Source: Lachnoclostridium sp. An138 (GTDB taxonomy: Bacteria; Bacillota; Clostridia; Lachnospirales; Lachnospiraceae). Taken from it: a DNA stretch of 64,000 nt. The number at the start of each line of letters is the position of its first letter. Positions within the stretch are counted from its first letter, which is position 1. The notes below the pieces were generated by a model. That model saw only the letters and a program-made list of their open reading frames with translations, was not told the DNA's origin and searched no databases. Made by a program: the position numbers and the translations under genes. Of this stretch, positions 1-8,694 are shown in pieces. The stretch is taken from the NCBI RefSeq assembly GCF_002160765.1, contig NZ_NFLF01000008.1:62001-126000 (forward strand). The letters run 5' to 3'.

Positions 1-40
1 TGAGCTTGTCAGATACAGCTCGAAGTCTGGTTGTGTACAT
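1..40 (-). CDS. Start of a divergent gene cut by the left edge
   Basis: On the minus strand an ATG at 40-38 opens a frame with no stop to the window edge, giving 13 residues (MYTTRLRAVSDKL). It is preceded by AAGGA at about 51-55 and by a well-formed minus-strand promoter (130-158). It lies divergent to the amino-sugar operon, where a regulator such as an RpiR or GntR protein often sits, but 13 residues are too few to name a family. The identity as a regulator is inference from position only. Confidence 0.4.
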   Translation of the reverse strand, partial: MYTTRLRAVSDKL

Positions 41-129
41 AGTGTTAGTCTTCCTTTGATATAAATTGATGAATTAAAAAGTCTTTAATAAGTGAATCTG
101 CATCTTGCCTTTTAATATCATTATTTCTA

Positions 130-158
130 ATTTTATCACATGAAATTTTAGTGTACAA
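130..158 (-). promoter_or_regulatory. Promoter of the divergent left-edge gene
   Basis: Read on the minus strand: TTGTAC (158-153), 17 nt, TAAAAT (135-130). It would give a leader of roughly 80 nt before the ATG at 40. The AT-rich stretch 142-170, with TGTACA flanked by AAATTT on both sides, could be an operator, which is inference. Confidence 0.5.
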
Positions 159-225
159 TGACAAATTTAACAAATAATTTGCATTTTTTTCAAAGCATCT
201 CTGTAAAAATAAATAATTATAGCGG

Positions 226-254
226 TTGACAAATTCATAAAATAGATATAATAT
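226..254 (+). promoter_or_regulatory. Promoter of the amino-sugar PTS operon
   Basis: TTGACA at 226-231 is followed by TATAAT at 247-252 (15-nt spacer) or TAATAT at 249-254 (17-nt spacer). Transcription would start near 260, leaving a short leader before the first gene at 308. It is separated from the minus-strand promoter at 130-158 by about 70 bp, enough for one shared operator. Confidence 0.65.
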
Positions 255-307
255 ATGAAATATGAAGTCATAAACAAAATGTAAAAACTGAAAAGAAAGG
301 AGAAGGA

Positions 308-1015
308 ATGATGGAAAACAGAGTGTTTGACTATGTGGAGGCTCTGCTTCGTGAAGTAAGGGATACGGAACAGGAGCAGATCGAGCAGGCTGCTTCCATG
401 GTCGCAGACAGTATCATGAATGGAGGAATTCTGCAGGCTTTTGGCGCAGGACATTCCAATGCGGGGGCGCTGGAACTGACGCATCGGGCGGGAGGTTTTA
501 TTCCCAGCAAAAATATCAAGGAGCCGGCTGGGGGAGCTTATGAATCCATTGAGGGTGTGGGAACAAATTTTATGAAAAAAGTGGATGTACGTCCGGAAGA
601 CGTAGTTGTGGTTATTTCCAACTCGGGCCGGAATCCTCTCCCGCTGGAGATCGCCATGGGATGTAAGAAAAAAGGAGCGAAAATCATTGCAGTAACAGCC
701 CTGGAAGCTTCCAGAGCCCTTACGAGCAGGCACAGCAGCGGTCTGAGGCTGTTCGAAGTAGCAGATGCGGTTCTGGATAACAAGATTCCGTTGGGAGATT
801 CCTGCCTGGATATGGAAGGCGTGGACGCGAAGGTATGCGGCATGTCCACAATTACCACAGCCATTCTTCTGCAGGCGCTTACCTATCGGGCCGCGCAGAT
901 CATGGTTTCCCGGGGCTATCATCCGCCTATCTACAAGTCTCAGAATATTGACGGAGGACGGGAATACAATGAGAATCTGGAGAAAAAATATATAGATAGA
1001 TTGTATCGGATTTAA
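308..1015 (+). CDS. SIS-domain phosphosugar protein (UPF0309-like), copy 1
   Basis: A 235-residue single SIS-domain protein. The phosphosugar-binding parts are visible as FGAGHSNAGALELTHRAGG (residues about 43-61) and VISNSGRNPLPLE (about 99-111), followed by SGLRLFEV. The family binds or isomerises phosphosugars; the exact reaction is not known to me for this subgroup. It is the first gene of the operon and is paralogous to the protein at 3916-4638, which shares the GHS, SNSGRN and SGLRLFE motifs and the ending ASQN/KSQN-(V/I)DG. The SD AGGAGAAGG (298-306) suits either ATG of the ATGATG at 308 or 311. Cytoplasmic. Confidence 0.85.
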   Translation: MMENRVFDYVEALLREVRDTEQEQIEQAASMVADSIMNGGILQAFGAGHSNAGALELTHRAGGFIPSKNIKEPAGGAYESIEGVGTNFMKKVDVRPEDVVVVISNSGRNPLPLEIAMGCKKKGAKIIAVTALEASRALTSRHSSGLRLFEVADAVLDNKIPLGDSCLDMEGVDAKVCGMSTITTAILLQALTYRAAQIMVSRGYHPPIYKSQNIDGGREYNENLEKKYIDRLYRI

Positions 1016-1080
1016 ATTTTGTAAAAAGGGGATTTATCATAACAGGAAAGGGAATTTAATTTACTTAGGAGGGAATGACT

Positions 1081-1872
1081 ATGAATTTATTGCAGGCAAT
1101 ACTGATAGCACTGTTTGGTTATCTGTCATCGAATTACAGTCCATGGGTTTTTGGACAGCTGGGAGGCTGGTATACCATGGGGCGTCCGCTGGTATCTGGA
1201 TTTATCATAGGTATTATTCTGGGAGATGTTAAGACAGGAATTCTTATGGGCGCAGCAGTGCAGACGCTGTACATCGGTCTTGTGACACCAGGACTTTCGA
1301 TGCCGGCTGATTTGAATTTTGCATCATATATGGGAATTCCTCTGGCAATGGTTGCTGGAGCGGATACAGAGTACGCACTGGGACTTTCTGTACCTTTGAG
1401 TTTTCTTGGTGTATCTTTGGTTTATGTGGTTGCTTCTGTGAATGTATTCTGGGTAAGAAAACAGGAACAGTGGATTGCGGAAGGAAAAATCGAAAAAGCG
1501 GCAAATGTGCCGGTTTACGCATCTATTGTACAATTCCTGGCACGTTTTGTTCCCATCTTTCTGGCCTGCTATTTCGGACAGGAGTTTATTACTGATTTAG
1601 TGGCTGCTATTCCGGAGTGGCTGGGAGATACTTTTGTAACCTTTGGAGGTGTGCTTCCGGCAGTAGGCTTTGCGATGCTTCTCCGCTTTGTATTGAAAAA
1701 GAATCTGGAAATTCTGTATTTCCTGGTAGGTTTTGTGTTGATTAAAGTTCTTGGAATGCCGATTATTGCAGCGACAATCGTAGCCTGCTTCCTTGGATTC
1801 CTGGATATTAAATACATGGGATCGGGCGCAGGAAAAGCAGAAATAGAAATGGAGGTAGAGGAAGATGAGTGA
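1081..1872 (+). CDS. PTS mannose/sorbose-family EIIC
   Basis: A hydrophobic 263-residue membrane protein of the mannose-sorbose PTS family, forming the sugar channel with EIID. Typical parts are the N-terminal AILIALFGYL, the segment GIILGDVKTGILMGAAVQTLY, and long hydrophobic helices through to about residue 240, with an acidic C-terminal tail. The SD AGGAGGG (1067-1073) lies only 1 nt from the ATG at 1075 but 7 nt from the ATG at 1081, so the second ATG is the likelier start. It overlaps the EIID gene by 8 nt. Substrate is inferred from neighbours (NanE, NagA, NagB) to be an N-acetylated amino sugar, probably N-acetylmannosamine. Confidence 0.9.
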   Translation: MNLLQAILIALFGYLSSNYSPWVFGQLGGWYTMGRPLVSGFIIGIILGDVKTGILMGAAVQTLYIGLVTPGLSMPADLNFASYMGIPLAMVAGADTEYALGLSVPLSFLGVSLVYVVASVNVFWVRKQEQWIAEGKIEKAANVPVYASIVQFLARFVPIFLACYFGQEFITDLVAAIPEWLGDTFVTFGGVLPAVGFAMLLRFVLKKNLEILYFLVGFVLIKVLGMPIIAATIVACFLGFLDIKYMGSGAGKAEIEMEVEEDE

Positions 1873-2695
1873 AAACATTACAAAGTCTAAATTATCAAAG
1901 AAAGATGTTTTTAAGTCATACGTGTACTGGATGATGTTTGCCCTTTCCTGTCAAAATATGGAGAGAATGGAAGCCCCGGCTTTTGCAGGGGTGATGGGGA
2001 AAGTAGCAAATAAGCTGTATGACAGCATTGAAGATAAACAGGCACTGATGATGCGTCATACTCAGTTTTACAACACACAGCCTATGGTAGGCTCCATGGT
2101 TACGGGAATTGCTCTTGGTATGGAAGAAGAAAGAGCATGCGGAAAAGAGGTTCCAGATGAACTGATCCAGAGCGTGAAGACAAGTCTTATGGGTCCTTTT
2201 GCAGGAATTGGAGATTCACTGTTTATTGGCACTCTGATTCCGATCCTTTTAAGTATAGGACTGGGGCTGGTAGGAGAAAATGGGAGCATAGCAGGTCCGC
2301 TGTTTTACGCAGCCGCATGGCTGATTATTATGATTCCATTTACCTGGCTTACTTATAAATGGGGATATCGATCTGGTATAAGTGCTGTACAGACCATTTA
2401 CCAAAGCGGAGTTATGGACAAGGTAGTACGTTTTGCCAATATCCTTGGAATGGTAGTGGTAGGCTGTATCACAGGTCAGTATGTGTCATTTAATATTGGC
2501 TGGGTTTACACCTCCGGAGAAATGACCATGGATATTCAGGGAGTGCTGGATGGAATTTTCCCGGGTGCCCTTCCTCTTCTGATTACACTTGCGTGCTGGT
2601 ATCTGATGGATAAAAAGAAAGTATCTATGGGTAAAATTATTCTGGCGCTCTTTGTTATCTGTCTGGCAGGAAAGTTCTTTGGAATTCTTGCCTGA
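1865..2695 (+). CDS. PTS mannose/sorbose-family EIID
   Basis: 276 residues, the second membrane subunit of the mannose-family permease. The N-terminal cytoplasmic part has the family pattern (CQNMERMEAPAF, then RHTQFYNTQPMVGS at about 60-73) and the highly conserved MGPFAGIGDSLF (about 109-120), followed by four or five hydrophobic segments. It starts inside the 3' end of EIIC (8-nt overlap), with GGAGG 10 nt upstream, so the two are translationally coupled. Confidence 0.92.
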   Translation: MSENITKSKLSKKDVFKSYVYWMMFALSCQNMERMEAPAFAGVMGKVANKLYDSIEDKQALMMRHTQFYNTQPMVGSMVTGIALGMEEERACGKEVPDELIQSVKTSLMGPFAGIGDSLFIGTLIPILLSIGLGLVGENGSIAGPLFYAAAWLIIMIPFTWLTYKWGYRSGISAVQTIYQSGVMDKVVRFANILGMVVVGCITGQYVSFNIGWVYTSGEMTMDIQGVLDGIFPGALPLLITLACWYLMDKKKVSMGKIILALFVICLAGKFFGILA

Positions 2696-2711
2696 AAGGA
2701 GATGGCACAGC

Positions 2712-3413
2712 ATGAATGAAGAACAGAAGAAGCTGATAGAGAGGCTTACAGGCGGGCTTGTAGTATCCTGTCAGGCATTTGCAAATGAACCTCTTTATAG
2801 TGTGGATATTATGGTAAAACTGGCGATAGCCGCCCAGCAGGGCGGCGCCGCCGCTATAAGGGCAAGCTGGCCTGAAAATATAAGCGCTATTCGTAAAAAC
2901 ATAGATCTTCCCATTTTCGGAATTAATAAAATTATGCCGGAAAATTATAATAAAATGCGGGATGTGATCATTACCCCTACCCTTCGTGCCGCACAGGCCA
3001 TCTATTATGCAGGGTCTGATATTATTGCGGTGGATGCTACGCTGCGCGGCGGGCGCACAAGGGAGGATATCATTCATCTCATCAGGGAAATCAAAGAAAA
3101 TCTGGATGTTCTGGTAATGGGAGAAGTCAGTGTTCTGGAAGAAGGACTTCTGGCTGAGGAAGCCGGGGCGGATATCATAGCTACGACAATCGCCGGCTAC
3201 ACGGAGTACAGCAGGCATATAGAAGAGCCGGATTATGAACTGGTAGAAGAGCTGGTAAAGAATACGGCGCTGCCTGTCAATGCGGAAGGACGTTTTCACA
3301 GACCGGAGCAGGTAAAGCGGGCGTTTGAATGTGGAGCCTGGACAGTGACAGTCGGAAGCGCAATTACCCGTCCTCATTTCATTACACAGCAATTTGTGAA
3401 AGGAATGAAGTAA
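2712..3413 (+). CDS. nanE: N-acetylmannosamine-6-phosphate 2-epimerase
   Basis: 233 residues with the (beta/alpha)8 NanE pattern: GLVVSCQAFANEPLY near the N-terminus, AAQQGGAAAIR, GINK (position of the catalytic Lys region), DATLRGG, DIIATTIAGYT, NAEGRFHRPEQ and TVGSAITRPHF at the phosphate-binding end. It converts ManNAc-6-P to GlcNAc-6-P. The ATG at 2712 follows AAAGGAGATG at a good distance; a longer in-frame reading from 2652 would overlap EIID and adds non-family sequence. No NanK kinase or NanA lyase is present, which fits uptake of ManNAc by the flanking PTS as the 6-phosphate. Confidence 0.93.
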   Translation: MNEEQKKLIERLTGGLVVSCQAFANEPLYSVDIMVKLAIAAQQGGAAAIRASWPENISAIRKNIDLPIFGINKIMPENYNKMRDVIITPTLRAAQAIYYAGSDIIAVDATLRGGRTREDIIHLIREIKENLDVLVMGEVSVLEEGLLAEEAGADIIATTIAGYTEYSRHIEEPDYELVEELVKNTALPVNAEGRFHRPEQVKRAFECGAWTVTVGSAITRPHFITQQFVKGMK

Positions 3414-3902
3414 ATGAGAAAAGAAATCGTAAATTTTCGAATTGATGAAAGGCTGATTCACGGACAGATAGCCGCAGCCTGGGTGGGAAGCTTGAAGATA
3501 GACCGGCTGATGGTAATCGATGCCATGGCGGCAAAAACAGAAATTCAGAAAATTGCTTTAAAGATGGCCTGCCCGCAGGGAGTCAAGCTTTCTATTCTTT
3601 CGCCAGGAAAGGCAGTTGCTAATCTGAACAGCGGAAAGTATGAAGGAGAAAGGGTATTTATTGTAGTCAAAGGAACGGAAACCCTGAAATCTGTGGTGGA
3701 GGAAGGCCTGGAACTGGATAAAGTAAATGTAGGGAATATTTCAGGAAAAAGCAATACAAAGTTTGTGAAAAAGGCAGTAAATGTTACACCGGAGGATGAG
3801 GCTGTTTTCCGTGAACTGAGCGGAAAAATCCATTTCACATCTCAGTTGGTTCCGACTGATCCGGAGGTGGATTTTATGGAACTTCTGGACGCTTCCGAAT
3901 AA
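3414..3902 (+). CDS. PTS mannose/sorbose-family EIIB
   Basis: 162-residue soluble phosphocarrier. The signature RIDERLIHGQIAAAW places the phosphorylated His at residue 16. It takes phosphate from EIIA (4674-5078) and passes it to sugar bound by EIIC/EIID. The ATG directly follows the nanE stop codon (3411-3413), with AAAGGA inside the nanE end serving as SD. The length is that of a stand-alone IIB; no IIA domain is fused. Confidence 0.92.
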   Translation: MRKEIVNFRIDERLIHGQIAAAWVGSLKIDRLMVIDAMAAKTEIQKIALKMACPQGVKLSILSPGKAVANLNSGKYEGERVFIVVKGTETLKSVVEEGLELDKVNVGNISGKSNTKFVKKAVNVTPEDEAVFRELSGKIHFTSQLVPTDPEVDFMELLDASE

Positions 3903-3915
3903 ATAAGGAGTTTTT

Positions 3916-4638
3916 ATGTACGAGTTCGAATTTATGAACCAGGTCGAGGAGCTTTTTCAGAAAGTACACGACTCGGAAAAAGATAAGATCCGTCTTCTGG
4001 CGGAGAAATTTGCAGAGAACATCAAAAACGATCATATCATCCATGTGTTCGGAACGGGACATTCCCATATGATTGGAATTGAGCTGTTCTGCCGGGCCGG
4101 CGGTCTGGCGAATGTGGATGCAGTGCTGGACCCGGACGCACTTCCGAATTTCGGAGCCCGGCGCTCCGGAGCATTGGAGAAACTTACAGGTCTGGCAGAT
4201 ATCATTTATGACAGATACTGTTTCCGGGACGGAGATATTCTGATTGTCATTTCCAATTCCGGAAGAAATGCCCTACCCATTGAAATGGCCATGAGAGCAA
4301 AAAAAGAAGGAATCTATACGGTGGCACTTACCAATCTCCACCAGTCTCAAAATACGGTCAGTCGTCATCCGAGCGGCCTGCGGCTTTTTGAGTGCGTGGA
4401 TCTGGTTATGGACAACGGCGTGCCGGATGGAGACAGCCTGATGGAAGTAGGCGGCATAAAAACGGGCCCGGGTTCTTCACTGTCGAGTATTTTTCTGCTG
4501 GATACGGTGGTGACAGAGGCATTAAAGATTCTTGCGGCTGAGGGAGAGCCGCTGCCGGTATTTGCGTCTCAGAACGTAGATGGTTTCAACAACGACAGCT
4601 TGTATGAAAAGTATGAATCCAGAGTGAAGCATTTTTGA
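3916..4638 (+). CDS. SIS-domain phosphosugar protein (UPF0309-like), copy 2
   Basis: 240 residues, one SIS domain. Motifs: VFGTGHSHMIGIELFCRAGG (about 42-61), ILIVISNSGRNALPIEMAM (about 112-130), VSRHPSGLRLFE, and the C-terminal ASQNVDG. The same landmarks occur in copy 1 (308-1015), so these are paralogues within one operon; copy 2 carries an extra stretch around residues 68-98 (DPDALPNFGARRSGALEK). SD AAGGAG at 3904-3909 sets the ATG at 3916. Possible roles are isomerising or processing a phosphorylated amino sugar; the reaction is unknown. Confidence 0.85.
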   Translation: MYEFEFMNQVEELFQKVHDSEKDKIRLLAEKFAENIKNDHIIHVFGTGHSHMIGIELFCRAGGLANVDAVLDPDALPNFGARRSGALEKLTGLADIIYDRYCFRDGDILIVISNSGRNALPIEMAMRAKKEGIYTVALTNLHQSQNTVSRHPSGLRLFECVDLVMDNGVPDGDSLMEVGGIKTGPGSSLSSIFLLDTVVTEALKILAAEGEPLPVFASQNVDGFNNDSLYEKYESRVKHF

Positions 4639-4673
4639 CAACAGGGAAAGACAGCAGTTAGGAGGAAAGTGAT

Positions 4674-5078
4674 ATGGGAGGCATTTTACTTATCAGCCAT
4701 GGACGTTTTGCGGAAGGGTTGAAGGAAGCGGCAGAAATGCTGTGCGGCGAGTGTCCGCAGCTTTTCACGGCGTGTCTGGAAGTCTCAGACAGCCCGGAAG
4801 CATTTGCGGATAAGTTTGACAGCGCGTACGAAAAGGCGTCTGCTTACGGAGAGGTTACAGTTTTCTGCGATCTGATGGGTGGTACGCCCTGTAACGTAGC
4901 AGTTCAAAAGCTGATGGGAAAAGAAGGAAGCAGGTTGATTTCCGGAATGAATGTACCGATGCTAATGACGTTTATTCTTGGAAACGAGGAGCAGGAAACG
5001 ATTTTGTTTGAAAGCAGAAACGCTATAGAGGATGTGCTGGCTTTTGTAGCTTCCGATATAGTGGAATGTGAAGAGTAG
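4674..5078 (+). CDS. PTS mannose-family EIIA
   Basis: 134 residues. The start GGILLISHGRFAEGL puts the phosphorylated His at residue 9, and FCDLMGGTPCNVA is the second family block. It accepts phosphate from HPr and gives it to EIIB (3414-3902). SD AGGAGG lies 7-8 nt before the ATG. It completes the IIA-IIB-IIC-IID set of this operon. Confidence 0.92.
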   Translation: MGGILLISHGRFAEGLKEAAEMLCGECPQLFTACLEVSDSPEAFADKFDSAYEKASAYGEVTVFCDLMGGTPCNVAVQKLMGKEGSRLISGMNVPMLMTFILGNEEQETILFESRNAIEDVLAFVASDIVECEE

Positions 5079-5092
5079 AAAGAAGAGAGAAC

Positions 5093-5833
5093 ATGAAAAT
5101 CATTGAAGCAGAAGGTTATCAGGAAATGAGCAGAAAAGCGGCGGAGATTCTTGCGGCTCAGGTAATTGCAAAACCGGACTGCGTGCTGGGGCTGGCTACT
5201 GGGTCTACGCCGGTGGGAGCCTACCAGCAGCTGATTCGTTGGTGCAGGGAAGGAATTCTGGATTTTTCACATGTTAAGACAGTGAATCTGGATGAATATA
5301 AGGGGCTGAAGCCGGACAATGACCAGAGTTACCGGTATTTTATGAATCAGAATCTGTTTTCCGGCATCAATATCCGCTTGGAAAACACCCACGTGCCTGA
5401 TGGAGCCGAGGAAGACAGCGGGAAGGCCTGCCGGGATTATGACAGAGTGATAGAGGAGGCAGGAGGTGTTGATCTGCAGCTGCTGGGAATTGGACATGAC
5501 GGACACATAGGCTTTAATGAGCCATCCGAATATTTTTCAAAAGGGACCAGCTGCGTGACATTGGCAGAGCGTACTATAGAGGCGAACAAGAGATTCTTCA
5601 GCAGCGCTGATGAAGTGCCCCGCCGGGCCTATACGATGGGAATCGGAAGTATTATGAAGGCAGAAAAGATTCTGATTGTAGTCAGCGGGGAAGACAAAGC
5701 GGAAATTACGGCAAAGGCCTTCGGAGGGCCTGTGACTCCGGAAGTGCCGGCTTCGATTCTGCAGTTCCACCCGGATGTGACACTGGTGGCAGATAAAGCT
5801 GCGCTTTCCAAATGGAAGGAGAGCGGACGATGA
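5093..5833 (+). CDS. nagB: Glucosamine-6-phosphate deaminase
   Basis: 246 residues. Conserved parts: LGLATGSTPVGAYQQLI (substrate phosphate), TVNLDEYKGL with the catalytic Asp, and LGIGHDGHIGFNEPSEYF with the Asp-His-Glu catalytic set. It turns glucosamine-6-P into fructose-6-P and ammonia. Its TGA overlaps the nagA ATG (ATGA at 5830-5833), so nagB and nagA are translationally coupled. The SD is weak (AGAGAG). Confidence 0.96.
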   Translation: MKIIEAEGYQEMSRKAAEILAAQVIAKPDCVLGLATGSTPVGAYQQLIRWCREGILDFSHVKTVNLDEYKGLKPDNDQSYRYFMNQNLFSGINIRLENTHVPDGAEEDSGKACRDYDRVIEEAGGVDLQLLGIGHDGHIGFNEPSEYFSKGTSCVTLAERTIEANKRFFSSADEVPRRAYTMGIGSIMKAEKILIVVSGEDKAEITAKAFGGPVTPEVPASILQFHPDVTLVADKAALSKWKESGR

Positions 5834-6954
5834 TTATCAGGAACGTAAAGGTCTTTCAGAAAGACGGAGCATTTAAGGCGGGAGAAATACATATAAACGG
5901 CAGCAGGATTGCAGATATGTCTCAGGATTCCGGATCGGAAGAGATTCTGGATGGAAAAGGAGCCTACGCGATACCAGGTCTGACAGATATCCATTTTCAT
6001 GGATGTGTAGGCCATGATTTCAGTGATGGAACGCCGGAAGCGATAAAGGCTCTGGCAGAATATGAGTTATCCCAGGGCATTACGCAAATCTGTCCCGCCA
6101 CTATGACTTTGGCCGAAGAGACGCTGATGCAGATCAGCCGGGCGGCAGCGAACTATGACAATGCTTCCGGCGCGCGGCTTGTGGGAATCAATATGGAAGG
6201 GCCCTTTGTATCCGAAAAGAAAAAAGGAGCTCAGAATGGCCTCTATATCCGAAAACCGGATGCAGATATGTTCCGCCGTCTGCAGAAGGAGGCGGATGGG
6301 CTGTATAAGCTGATTGCTCTTGCGCCGGAAGAGGAAGGAGCTATGGAGTTTATCGATGAGCTGAAAGAGGAGGCTGTTATCAGCCTGGCTCATACCACAG
6401 CGGATTATGAGACGTCTATGGAAGCTTTTCGAAGAGGAGCCAGCCATGTAACTCATCTGTTCAACGCCATGCCGCCATTTTCCCACAGGGAACCGGGCGT
6501 GACAGGAGCCGCATTCGATACGCTGGACTGTGATGTGGAGCTGATTACAGATGGAATTCATATCTGCCCCACTATGGTACGGGCGGTATTCCGGCTCTTT
6601 GGCGACGACAGAGTCATTCTGATCAGCGACAGCATGATGGCCACGGGACTGACAGACGGAGACTATTCCCTGGGCGGGCAGCCTGTCAAGGTAAAAGGAA
6701 ATCTGGCCACACTGGCGGACGGCACCATCGCAGGTTCTGCCACGAACCTGATGGACTGCCTGAGGACTGCTGTGAAAAAGATGGGAATTCCTCTGGAAAG
6801 CGCAGTAAAATGCGCGGCGGTCAATTCCGCCAGATCCATCGGCATAGATGATAGGTATGGAAGTCTCGAGCCCGGAAAGATTGCCAATATTGTGCTGCTG
6901 GATGAGGAACTGGGACTCCAGGCCGTAATTTATGATGGGAAGGTTCAGAAATAA
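5830..6954 (+). CDS. nagA: N-acetylglucosamine-6-phosphate deacetylase
   Basis: 374 residues, amidohydrolase fold. Visible: IHFHGCVGHDFSDGT (metal-binding HxH), NMEGPFVSEKKKGAQN (metal-ligand Glu), SLAHTTADYE, HVTHLFNAMPPFSHREPG (second His) and LISDSMMATG (catalytic Asp). It deacetylates GlcNAc-6-P made by NanE and feeds NagB. The ATG at 5830 (GGAGAG just upstream) is preferred over an in-frame ATG at 5812 because it matches the normal family start (MIIRNVKVF) and gives the ATGA coupling. Last gene of the operon. Confidence 0.96.
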   Translation: MIIRNVKVFQKDGAFKAGEIHINGSRIADMSQDSGSEEILDGKGAYAIPGLTDIHFHGCVGHDFSDGTPEAIKALAEYELSQGITQICPATMTLAEETLMQISRAAANYDNASGARLVGINMEGPFVSEKKKGAQNGLYIRKPDADMFRRLQKEADGLYKLIALAPEEEGAMEFIDELKEEAVISLAHTTADYETSMEAFRRGASHVTHLFNAMPPFSHREPGVTGAAFDTLDCDVELITDGIHICPTMVRAVFRLFGDDRVILISDSMMATGLTDGDYSLGGQPVKVKGNLATLADGTIAGSATNLMDCLRTAVKKMGIPLESAVKCAAVNSARSIGIDDRYGSLEPGKIANIVLLDEELGLQAVIYDGKVQK

Positions 6955-6973
6955 AAACATAGTAAGAGATGTG

Positions 6974-7010
6974 AAGAGGTCTGCTACGTAAAAGGAGCAG
7001 ACCTTTTATA
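6974..7010 (+). terminator. Terminator of the amino-sugar operon
   Basis: AGGTCTGCT (6977-6985) pairs perfectly with AGCAGACCT (6996-7004), and three flanking pairs (AAG with TTT, one G-T) extend the stem to 12 bp. The loop is 10 nt and the 3' side runs into TTTTATAT. Confidence 0.85.
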
Positions 7011-7063
7011 TGTAATTAAAAACTTTTCGAAAGATAAAAGCCTGCACGTTTATCGGAAAACTT

Positions 7064-7098
7064 TGTGACTTTTAATCAGAATATCAGAAAGTTATAAT
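7064..7098 (+). promoter_or_regulatory. Promoter with shared TTGTGACTTTT element, copy 1
   Basis: TTGTGACTTTT (7063-7073), exactly 19 nt, then TATAAT (7093-7098) followed by G. The true -35 position (7070-7075, TTTTAA) is poor, as expected for an activator-dependent promoter whose operator overlaps -35. The same arrangement occurs before 12697 and before 17669. It drives the kinase-regulator-PTS unit. Confidence 0.65.
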
Positions 7099-7155
7099 GA
7101 AAACAGAAAAAAGACGGCAGAAGCCGAAATGTGAATCTGATGGACGGGTGATAGA

Positions 7156-8694
7156 ATGGGAAAATTTCTTATTGGGTGTGATATTGGAACAAGCGGAGCA
7201 AAAGCGGTAATAGCAGATGAAGAAGGCAAAGTTTATGGAAGCTGCTATGTAGAATACCCTCTGTACTCACCGAGAACGGGATGGTTTGAACATGATCCGG
7301 AGGATTACTGGAGAGTGTTCAAAAAAAACATGCAGGAAATTCTGCGGCAGTCAAAAGTAAAGCCATCAGAGGTGGCTGGAATTAGTGTTAGTGCTTGTTC
7401 TCCATGTTGTATTTTGGTAGACAGGAAAGGGAATCCGTTAAAGCGCAGTCCTATCTGGATGGATAGACGGGCAGTAGATGAATGTGAGTTTATACGAAAT
7501 ATTTATGATGATGATGAAATTTTTCGGGTTTCTGCCAATCCTCTTGATCCTCACAGCGGGGCGGTAAAGCTGCTCTGGGAGAAGAATCATAATCCGGATA
7601 TTTACAAGGAAACATATAAAATGCTGAATCCGGCAAATTTTATTACTATGAAACTGACAGGAAAATTTGTAACGGATTATTCAAATGCTTCTCTGACGGG
7701 CATTGTTTTTGATATTGTAAAAAGAAAATGGCGAACGGATATGCTTGAGCGATTGGAAATGGACCCGGATAAATTGGCACGGCTTGCGCCCTGTCATGAG
7801 GTTGTGGGCGAAGTGACGAAAGAGGCGGCAGCTGAATGTGGCCTTTGCCCAGGAACTCTGGTGGCCGCAGGAACGGTAGACTGTAATGCGGCCTGGCTGG
7901 GAAATGGTTCCGTACAGCCGGGAGACGCCAGCTTTGTTATGGGTACAGCGGGAGCCCTTGGTGTGGTACATAGAGAGCCTAGGTTTACCCAGAGTTTGAC
8001 CACGATTATTCATACGGCGGATTCGGAGAATTTATATACAACACTGGCAGGAACATCTACCTGTGGAGGACTTTTGCGTTATCTGCGGGATACTTTTACG
8101 CAGAAAGAAAATAAATGGGCAAAAGAGGAAGGAAAGGATATCTATGATATTTTTTCGGAAGAAGCGGAAGTGGTTGCCCCCGGTTCAGACGGTCTTATTG
8201 TATTGCCTTATTTATCCGGCGAACGGACACCGCTCTGGAATCCGAATGCCCGTGGAATGGTATTTGGCCTGTCCTTTTCTCATACGCGAGGTCATTGGGT
8301 ACGTGCTATGATGGAAGGCGGAGTATATGCGGTCTATCACTGTCTGAGGATTATGCAGGAAAATCATCTGGAGATTAAGAGTCCCATTCTGGTTAGTGAA
8401 GGAGGTTCCAAAAGTGCTCTCTGGAGACAGATCGCTTCAGATATTATGAATGTGGAACTGAGCTATATGAAAGAAGCTAAAGGTGCACCTATGGGAAATG
8501 TGATTAATGCAGGAGTGGCTTCCGGTATATTTAAAAGCTTTGATGTGGCAAAGGATTTTATTCACGTAGAACAGATCCATTATCCAGATCTAGAACGGCA
8601 TGCAGTCTATGAAAAGTATTATGCGCTTTATCGGAAACTGTATGAAGATATCAAAGAAAATTATGACATTTTATCGAGGATAAAGAATGGTTAG
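7156..8694 (+). CDS. FGGY-family carbohydrate kinase (xylulokinase-like)
   Basis: 512 residues, the usual FGGY length. The N-terminal phosphate-binding motif is IGCDIGTSGAKAVI; AAGTVDCNAAWLGNG carries the likely catalytic Asp (residue 242); VMGTAGALGVV, YLSGERTPLWNPNARG and LVSEGGSKSALWRQI are the C-terminal family blocks. It phosphorylates a free sugar or polyol with ATP; the substrate cannot be read from sequence. The co-regulated ABC importer (12697-17458) would supply unphosphorylated substrate. Its last 8 nt overlap the downstream regulator gene. Confidence 0.9.
   Translation: MGKFLIGCDIGTSGAKAVIADEEGKVYGSCYVEYPLYSPRTGWFEHDPEDYWRVFKKNMQEILRQSKVKPSEVAGISVSACSPCCILVDRKGNPLKRSPIWMDRRAVDECEFIRNIYDDDEIFRVSANPLDPHSGAVKLLWEKNHNPDIYKETYKMLNPANFITMKLTGKFVTDYSNASLTGIVFDIVKRKWRTDMLERLEMDPDKLARLAPCHEVVGEVTKEAAAECGLCPGTLVAAGTVDCNAAWLGNGSVQPGDASFVMGTAGALGVVHREPRFTQSLTTIIHTADSENLYTTLAGTSTCGGLLRYLRDTFTQKENKWAKEEGKDIYDIFSEEAEVVAPGSDGLIVLPYLSGERTPLWNPNARGMVFGLSFSHTRGHWVRAMMEGGVYAVYHCLRIMQENHLEIKSPILVSEGGSKSALWRQIASDIMNVELSYMKEAKGAPMGNVINAGVASGIFKSFDVAKDFIHVEQIHYPDLERHAVYEKYYALYRKLYEDIKENYDILSRIKNG

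Noticed and set aside
167-922. A 251-codon minus-strand frame at the start of the window
   Set aside because: It overlaps the SIS gene on the other strand and the operon promoter, and its translation resembles no family.
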